Below are positions 57,956 to 64,000 of a stretch of DNA of 64,000 bases, piece after piece. Origin of the DNA: Thamnaconus septentrionalis (taxonomy: Eukaryota; Chordata; Actinopteri; Tetraodontiformes; Monacanthidae); assembly GCA_009823395.1 (NCBI GenBank), contig CM020501.1, forward strand, positions 7,293,361 to 7,357,360. Direction: 5' to 3'. Below the pieces are notes generated by a model. The model searched no databases. It had not been told where the DNA came from and saw only the letters and a program-made list of their open reading frames with translations. The first letter of the stretch is position 1. Every line of letters starts with the position of its first letter. The translations under genes were made by a program, and so were the position numbers.

Positions 57956-58081
57956 GAACTTCTGTGGCCGCCACACAAGTGTCAGCGGTGACCAGCGACT
58001 CTGCCGGCTCCTCGTACTCCATCAGCGGCATCCTGGGTATCAGTGCGGCCGCCGATGTGGGCAAAAGGAAGAGGGACGAAG
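57956..58081 (+). CDS. pax5: pax5 exon 5 (octapeptide exon)
   Basis: This 126-nt exon encodes (G)[19 protein letters not shown], the octapeptide YSISGILG (58015-58038), then [14 protein letters not shown] plus one base. The octapeptide binds Groucho/TLE corepressors (family knowledge). Pax2 and Pax8 have YSING at this point, so YSISG supports Pax5. KRKRDEG is the conserved basic tract that acts as a nuclear localisation signal in the family. The acceptor is tcgtctgcag|GA and the donor GACGAAG|gtgagc, phase 1. This is the last pax5 exon in the window. Confidence 0.97.
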
Positions 58082-58513
58082 GTGAGCAGACCAATAGGCT
58101 CCTGTAGCGATCGTGTGTCCAGTTTCTTTTTTCTTCGCTTGGCACACGCAGAGGTTAACAACGCACAGTAACACAACTGAGCAGAGGGTCTGACATTGAA
58201 AAACCACTGGGAAAACTCACTACTGACAGATGTGTGTTTTTCAGCCAGTGATTGAGTAAGTGAGAGAGTGAGTGGGGGGTTGCATTTTGGGAATTCTGAG
58301 GCCAATGTCTTCATCCACAAACTCCTATTTGTTTACAAACAGAGCTTCCTGAAACAGGGCTTTATGCATGCACTATTGATTACATACGCTGTCATGCTGG
58401 ATCAATGGTGGGCGCATGCTAATGGAGGTTTGTGTGCAAGCGCTAACACAAACACGCTGTGCGTGGAGAGTGTGCGTGGCGAGTGTGCGTGCGTGAACGT
58501 GCAGGCGCATGCA

Positions 58514-58548
<35 letters not shown>

Positions 58549-58686
58549 ACGTGTGCGAGTGTACGTGGCAGTGTCAGCGGCATTAAAAAGCCATCACACA
58601 GACAGTCTCCTGCGGTAAATGAGACAGGACCAGATGTCGGAGCAAGAGGGGGGGTGACGGAGTGCCACTGGGGGCTATTTCTCACA

Positions 58687-58720
<34 letters not shown>

Positions 58721-58864
58721 GACGCACACGTGCACACAAATATAGTGTTCCTTTCCCACTGCTGATGAATTTCTGAAACATTCCAGCGAGTCCCAGAACA
58801 AACCCGAGGTGCAGCTCAGGCCCGCCGATACACTGGGATACAGCCTACTTATCCTTCAGCGGGC

Positions 58865-58877
58865 GTGCGTGCGTGCG

Positions 58878-58915
<38 letters not shown>
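58865..58915 (+). repeat. (GTGC)n/(CA)n compound repeat
   Basis: GTGC units pass into a CA run in pax5 intron 5. A (TG)n tract also occurs at about 58517-58548. Confidence 0.93.
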
Positions 58916-58918
<3 letters not shown>

Positions 58919-59039
58919 GCGGTCAATAATAATTTTCTTTGCACTATATAATCTAAGCAAACACGATTTAAAAAGAGCTCTGTGAATAATGACACGCTCT
59001 TCGCTGCTGGCTGAGATGAAATAAAAACAAAGCTGAGTC

Positions 59040-59270
59040 TATTTATTGTCATTAAGTAGATAACTTTAAGTTAAACTGTCCATAAGATGTAAATATCTTG
59101 TTTTTTCTTTTCTGTTTCTACCTACAAATATTTTATTTTTATGTTCCATTTTTTATTACCTTATTTCTTTTGTTAATATAATTCTCGATCTTTGCACTAT
59201 ACAGTTTTGCTGCTGTAATGATGCAAATTTCCCCACTGTGGGATCAATCAAGGTCTTCTTCTTCTGAAGA
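59040..59270 (+). mobile_element. LINE 3'-end relic with (CTT)n tail
   Basis: A T-rich stretch ends in TTTGCACTATACAGTTTTGC (around 59191) and AATTTCCCCACTGTGGGATC (59226), then AATCAAGG and a CTT repeat. This is the common 3' end of fish LINEs (AATTTCCCC..GGGATCAATAAAG plus a short microsatellite). The 5' limit is not clear. Confidence 0.6.
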
Positions 59271-59639
59271 GCAACAGAAGAAGCCTTTGAGAGGTCGCTG
59301 AAAGCCTTTTGCATGTAGCCCCTGTGATGACACTTTGATGTCACCAAAATTAGAGCAAACGTTTGTAAATTAGAACCACGAATGCAAGTGATGCACAAAT
59401 GTGTGCCAGGGGATTTTTCATCCATCATTTCTTAATTTTTTCCTCTCAATTTAGGCAGAAACTTGACTTAAGTGGTTATTTCTGCACCACGTGGCTCCAG
59501 TACGAGGCTTGTGTTGCATTTATAGTGGACATTTTAACATCAATAGGAGGAGAAGTCAAGGTGCCGCTCATGGCTACGGTTTTATTTGAAGGATCTTTTG
59601 TTTTTTGCCCTGTAGTTTGAGTTCCTTTTACAAGTCGGA

Positions 59640-60060
59640 GTATATTATGGCTCAGCTATTGTCTCATGTTCCATTGACGGGAATAATATGAATAATTACA
59701 TCAGGATATGAAGCCATTGTGCGCGCCGCGACAAAGCCTGTGTGGTTGGAGAAGAAACTCTAATCTAATTAGCAACATTATTGTTTCACTTTGCTCTTTA
59801 TGGCGACACGCTCCACAATGTGATACAGCTGTGTTCTCTCTGCGCTTTGACCGGACCACCCGCTTGGTAATTTCCAACGTGAGACGTCATATCAGGCCGT
59901 GTTTCGCCGGAGCGTTCAGAAAAGTGCCGCTCGAGCGCCGCGCCGCCGCTTTTTATCGCAGCGTTCCAGTGGCAGAGGTCCGCGCGGTCGGCTCTGTGGT
60001 CTAATTAACAGCATTGCTAATCACAGCTTCCATTAGAGCGGCCCCCGCTGGATAATGACA
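59640..60060. promoter_or_regulatory. candidate conserved enhancer in pax5 intron 5
   Basis: Complex sequence with CTAATTAG (59765-59772), ATATGAATAATTACATC (59686), GACGTCATATCAG (59883; a CRE-like core), GTCTAATTAACAGCATTG (60000) and GCTAATCACAGC (60016). The homeodomain sites are of the same type as in the block at 15060-15320. Confidence 0.38.
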
Positions 60061-60762
60061 CACACACACACAGCGAGGGGCGACAGGAGGAACAGCATGC
60101 GCTGACATGGACAGACAAACACATACACAGACACGTGGTCCAAAGCCTTCTTGCACACACCCACATCCTGCCCGAGAGTCAAATAACTGTACACACACAT
60201 GGAAGGAAAAGATTTTATAGTATTAAGAAAAATTGGAAACAATATTTTAAATTTGTCAAAAAGAAATGAGGTTAAAAAAGCAAGATTGCCGATTAAGGAT
60301 GGACTCCTCTTTTTTTAATGACTGGAATTTTCACCTGATATATTTATAGACAGAGTCCAAATGTTTAGAAGAAACAAGTGCTTTTGCTATTAAAACAAGT
60401 ATCGTCATTTATACTTCAGTGAACATCAAACCCTTCCTGTAACATTTCAATTCGAGATTTGCTGATTGAATATCATGATCCTCTCACTTTATAATATATG
60501 AAACACTGACGTTGCAAGCATGCCCATATTTTAGGCATACAGATGGCAGCTGTTGAAGAAATGAAGGGGAGTGTGTGTGCGTGTGTGTGCGTGTGTGTGT
60601 GTCGGCAGTAGGAGCGTGCTGACCTGTGCCCCCAGCCAAAGCGAGGGGAAGTGGGGAGTGACCAGGGGCCACAAGCAGCTGAATGGGAGTGAATGGAAGA
60701 ACTTGACTTGTGGGGCCAAAAGGGGGCCATTGTATCGTAGCCTATTCTCTTACACACAGAGG

Positions 60763-60764
<2 letters not shown>

Positions 60765-60821
<57 letters not shown>

Positions 60822-60831
60822 TGTGTGTGTG
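60765..60831 (+). repeat. (TG)n/(CGTG)n compound repeat
   Basis: About 18 TG units, then CGTG units, then TG again. Confidence 0.93.
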
Positions 60832-61165
60832 CTTTTGTGTTACATCCATCGCATGAATATAAGGGTTTGAGATTTTAACAGAGAATATTATTTGCCATGA
60901 GAAAAAAAAACAACATTCTCACTTTACTTGAGACAAACACCCAACATCGTTCCCCAAGAAGAAGATATGATGGCTCCGGCATTTCACCCAGAATGTTGAG
61001 GTGACCTCTAAACCCCCTGTGCATCCACTCTGACATGACACGGCCCACCACATAAAAGACGCTGGGTGTAAGCGAAGGATGGAGGTAAGGAGGGAGGAGG
61101 GATCACCCAGAGTTTCTCAGAGCCTCCCACAGCCCAAAAACTTTGATCTGCGAAATCTGGATAGG

Positions 61166-61166
<1 letters not shown>

Positions 61167-61234
<68 letters not shown>
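61167..61234 (+). repeat. (CA)n microsatellite
   Basis: About 34 uninterrupted CA units in pax5 intron 5, the longest CA tract of the window. Confidence 0.95.
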
Positions 61235-61236
<2 letters not shown>

Positions 61237-61655
61237 CAGGGTTTGTTGGGCCAGACTTGCGACCCCTGACCCCTGCCTCATCCGTTCAGTAATCTTTCTT
61301 GTAAGTCGTCGATGTCAAGTGCAAAAAGATCCACACCTGCTGGCTGGTGTACAATCCCATCCTAAACACACACACACACACAGGTGACCTGGCTGTCTCT
61401 CTCTCTCGCTCTCTTTTTTAGATGTATTAATATCATGTTAATGGGATATTGAGAAAAAACAGCATCCTCAGGCCAAGTCGGAGGCAGAGCGCCAAGAGCA
61501 GGAGACAGACAGGAAGAGGAAAGTGAAGGAGAGAGACAGAAAAGGCGGAAGGAGGGAACAATAAAGGCTCATTGTTTGTTTTGTTCTGCTCTGAAAAAGA
61601 GGGAAGGGAAGCGCTTCCCTTCTGAGACTGACTCGCCGAGATAGAGGCAGCTGTA

Positions 61656-61659
<4 letters not shown>

Positions 61660-61708
<49 letters not shown>
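61660..61708 (+). repeat. (TG)n microsatellite
   Basis: About 24 TG units. Further CA/TG tracts follow at about 61831-61892, 62052-62093 and 62330-62372. Confidence 0.95.
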
Positions 61709-61710
<2 letters not shown>

Positions 61711-62327
61711 CCAATGGTGAATGGGATTTAACCCGTCACGCCAATGAGTTTCTTTACCCATCCATGGATACAATGAGACCAGCCGGATATCAAGCTACCC
61801 ACCCACATGCACACCCACAGCCCCCCTCACAGACACACACACAAATGCACGCACGCACACACGCACGCACACACACACACACACACACACACCTTCTCAT
61901 GTTCACACACAAAGATGAATGAGTGATATTGATTATCACCTGTTTTGTTTTGTTTTTTCTTTCTAAAAAAAGCTGTGTTCCAACTGTTTGATTACAGGTA
62001 CACTCTTCCTTTGTGGGTACCTAGTGATAGGCTGCGGGTCACACTTTCAGGGTGTGTGTGTGTGTGTGTGTGTAGGTGTGTGTGTGTGTGTGTAGCATGC
62101 GTCAGAGAGAAAGCAAAAAGCAATAAGCTCGCTGAAATGGTGCCATCAGAGCTACATGATTGATCAATTGAATTCCATCATGGGTACTGACCGCTGGGAT
62201 TAAATGGGTCGCTGTGGGTTACCAGGCTAAAGCCTCATACTGGCTTTATCTCCCCCTCTGATTGGTCTGTCACCAGAGACCTGGACCATCCACTCCCGGC
62301 ATCTGTATATGTGTGTGTTTGCGCCTG

Positions 62328-62373
<46 letters not shown>

Positions 62374-63020
62374 TATAGTGAAGAAAGTGAGATTATGATC
62401 AAGCAATGTGTTTGTGTTGAGAGCGAGTGAAAGCAGGTCTGTGTGGTGAAAAGGTGTAGCGAGTTTCTGTGACTTATGCAGCGAGAAGTGGCCAGATACC
62501 GTGGCATGCTCGCAGGTTTACAGAGGGTCTTTGAAATGAACTCAACTGAGTCATTTCTTTTATTATGTTTTCAAGAGGTAAGTACTAAGCAGGGGAGGAA
62601 ATTCTGTGTGGAAGCAGAGTTATTAGTGCAACACAGCCTGCGGCATTGCTGTTTTGCGTTATTGTGAAATATGCGTCCGAAGGACATAGAACATTACTGT
62701 ATATCCAAAGTTGTGGGAATTGTCATTAATAAATGAATACAAAACTTAGTTTGATTCTTCCTGCTCCCCATGAGGCAGCAAATGAATTGGTTTAAATAAT
62801 GTCCGCTGGATTTTTTTTTTAATGTGTTATATTTTTGACAGCTTAAAAATCCCCAGGTTAAGCAGTGGCCAGATTGTGGTCGCAGGAAAACAAGAATTGC
62901 AATTGCGGAATGGGATAATGAGGCTACTTTGTTCAAGTGGTTTGGTTAATCACCCACTTTTGCAAATCAGAGGTTATATTTTACAGTAACATTCTATTCT
63001 ATTCTACAATTATACATACA

Positions 63021-63023
<3 letters not shown>

Positions 63024-63070
<47 letters not shown>
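63024..63070 (+). repeat. (AT)n microsatellite
   Basis: About 23 TA units with a single G interruption near 63062. Confidence 0.93.
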
Positions 63071-63071
<1 letters not shown>

Positions 63072-63589
63072 CATTGTTGAGCCACAATATCATAATAGCC
63101 ATCATTGCAATTTCAGCACAACTCCTTTGGTTACTTACTTTCAAGAAAAAAAAAACACACAAAGACAAAAACAAAAAACAGAGTTCAAGAAAATGTTTCA
63201 TGTCTGAATCAGTTGAAGTTGGTTGCAATGACATGCAAGTTTTGAAAGTTTATTGGTGTGGAGTGAAAAAGAGTGAAAAAGAAGTGACATTATAAGACTT
63301 TGCTCGATGGCTTCCAGTGCCCATTAGCTTGAGGCTATGTTAGCTAATGAAGGAACCCAATCTGAATAGAAAGACATACTGTTAGCTTTTGTCCTGTCAG
63401 TCATTCCTAATTCCTGCACAGAATCAAGATATAGTCGAAATAGATCTATATTTTCGGTCCAAATGAAAAACAGAAAAAACAAACATTTTTGAAGCCTTTT
63501 TCCATCTCCACCCCTCTGTTGTATCACTCCCCCAGCGCTGGACGCACACACACGAACAAACACACCAAACACGGAGTGACCCCAGGACT

Positions 63590-63830
63590 AAAATAGGCTC
63601 TCAGCAGCAGTTTGAAGCAATGAATTGCCTCTATAGCGGGGGGATTTTCACCCTCATCCCCTTTTTCTCTTTATCTTTTTCTCCAGCTCACTCTTTCTAA
63701 TCATTTGTGGGCCCGCGACTCTTCACAGTTCTTATAATTGTCTCGTTCAGTCCCTCGGCCTCGCAATAACTGCAGGATACGAGGGCTCACAGTTTAATAC
63801 TGATACCGCAGCAATATGTGTGCGTCTGTG
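63590..63830. promoter_or_regulatory. candidate conserved block near the right window edge
   Basis: Complex sequence with AGCAATGAATTGCCTC (63617), TTCTAATCATTTGTGGGCC (63696), CTTATAATTGTCTCG (63731) and CAGTTTAATACTGATACC (63790). It has no coding potential. Confidence 0.28.
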
Positions 63831-64000
63831 CGTATGGATGATACGACGAGGAGTGTCTACGCGTGCGTGCGAATGTGTGTTTGTTGTGCGTGTGTGTGTG
63901 TCTTTGTGCAGGGGAGAGGCGAGAGTGTACTCTTTAGAGAACAAGAATGAAGGACGGTGTCTGTTTGGTAATGGAATGAATTTTTATTGCATTTTCTCCG

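Larger units (their letters stand above)
35807..58081 (+). other. pax5: pax5 locus, 5' portion (3' end outside window)
   Basis: This is the plus-strand gene for the paired-box transcription factor Pax5 (BSAP), which controls B-lineage commitment and midbrain-hindbrain boundary identity (family knowledge). Two alternative first exons splice to a common exon 2, followed by exons 3, 4 and 5. The exon 1B form spans 598 nt here, 199 codons plus one base, out of roughly 390 expected. Pax5 rather than Pax2 or Pax8 is indicated by exon 1B (MEIHCKHDPFAAMHR), [10 protein letters not shown] in the RED subdomain, the octapeptide YSISGILG preceded by SDSAGSS, KRKRDEG after it, and the neighbour zcchc7. 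Some positions look Pax8-like ([10 protein letters not shown]), but the rest does not. The exons for the homeodomain remnant and C-terminal activation/inhibition domain lie beyond 64000. Confidence 0.96.
58082..64000 (+). other. pax5 intron 5 (partial, at least 5.9 kb)
   Basis: No exon encoding the partial homeodomain (expected to begin near QESPVPNG..LRKQMRG in the family) is visible before the window ends. The stretch carries many (CA)n/(TG)n tracts, a LINE 3'-tail relic (about 59040-59270), an (AT)n tract (63024-63070) and regulatory-looking blocks at about 59640-60060 and 63590-63830. Confidence 0.8.

Noticed and set aside
49727..58081. Assignment of the paired-box gene to pax8 because of [10 protein letters not shown], or to pax2.
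   Set aside because: Exon 1[21 protein letters not shown] and the zcchc7 neighbour all point to pax5. The Arg is a single conservative change.
58082..64000. Search for pax5 exon 6 (homeodomain remnant) in the last 6 kb.
   Set aside because: No frame resembling the expected motif with flanking splice sites was found, so the exon is taken to lie outside the window.

Overview
This is vertebrate nuclear DNA, almost certainly from a teleost fish. Genes are split by GT-AG introns, non-coding DNA dominates, (CA)n, (GA)n and (CT)n microsatellites are very dense, and there are LINE and DNA-transposon relics of types common in fish. There is no bacterial-style operon, no CRISPR array, and I recognise no rRNA or tRNA gene.

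Two genes can be read and they lie head to head. On the minus strand, about 950-27375 holds the 5' part of zcchc7, the vertebrate Air1/Air2-like zinc-knuckle protein of the nuclear TRAMP RNA-surveillance complex. Five coding exons are visible (365 codons). The 3' exons lie to the left of base 1. On the plus strand, 35807-58081 holds the 5' part of pax5. Both alternative first exons (1A and 1B), the two paired-domain exons, the linker exon and the octapeptide exon are visible. The homeodomain-remnant and transactivation exons lie to the right of base 64000. In human 9p13, ZCCHC7 and PAX5 are also divergent neighbours, so the gene pair and its orientation are conserved.

Layout. 1-950: zcchc7 intron. 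951-1615: three small zcchc7 exons encoding the zinc knuckles. 1616-22577: one zcchc7 intron of about 21 kb, holding most of the microsatellites, a LINE relic and several blocks that look like conserved regulatory DNA. 22578-23966: the two acidic N-terminal coding exons. 23967-27400: zcchc7 5' leader and promoter. 27400-35800: intergenic DNA with a 400-bp MITE and a CpG-rich patch. 35807-35852: pax5 exon 1A. 40820-42356: CCAAT-rich CpG promoter, long leader and exon 1B. 42357-64000: pax5 exons 2-5 and their introns, with more regulatory-looking blocks and a DNA-transposon relic just before exon 5.

How it fits together. Pax5 drives B-cell identity and midbrain-hindbrain boundary development. 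Zcchc7 is a housekeeping RNA-decay cofactor. In human, a PAX5 enhancer lies inside a ZCCHC7 intron. The 21-kb fish intron is therefore best read as a regulatory landscape for pax5 carried by a bystander gene (inference). I found no new molecular system. The most notable points are a divergent exon 1A of exactly the mammalian length, a reciprocal Glu/Gln swap in the otherwise near-invariant first helix of the paired domain, a canonical third zinc knuckle in Zcchc7 that appears degenerate in human, a CCAAT array at the exon 1B promoter, and a 33-codon ORF with a strong Kozak context in the zcchc7 leader.
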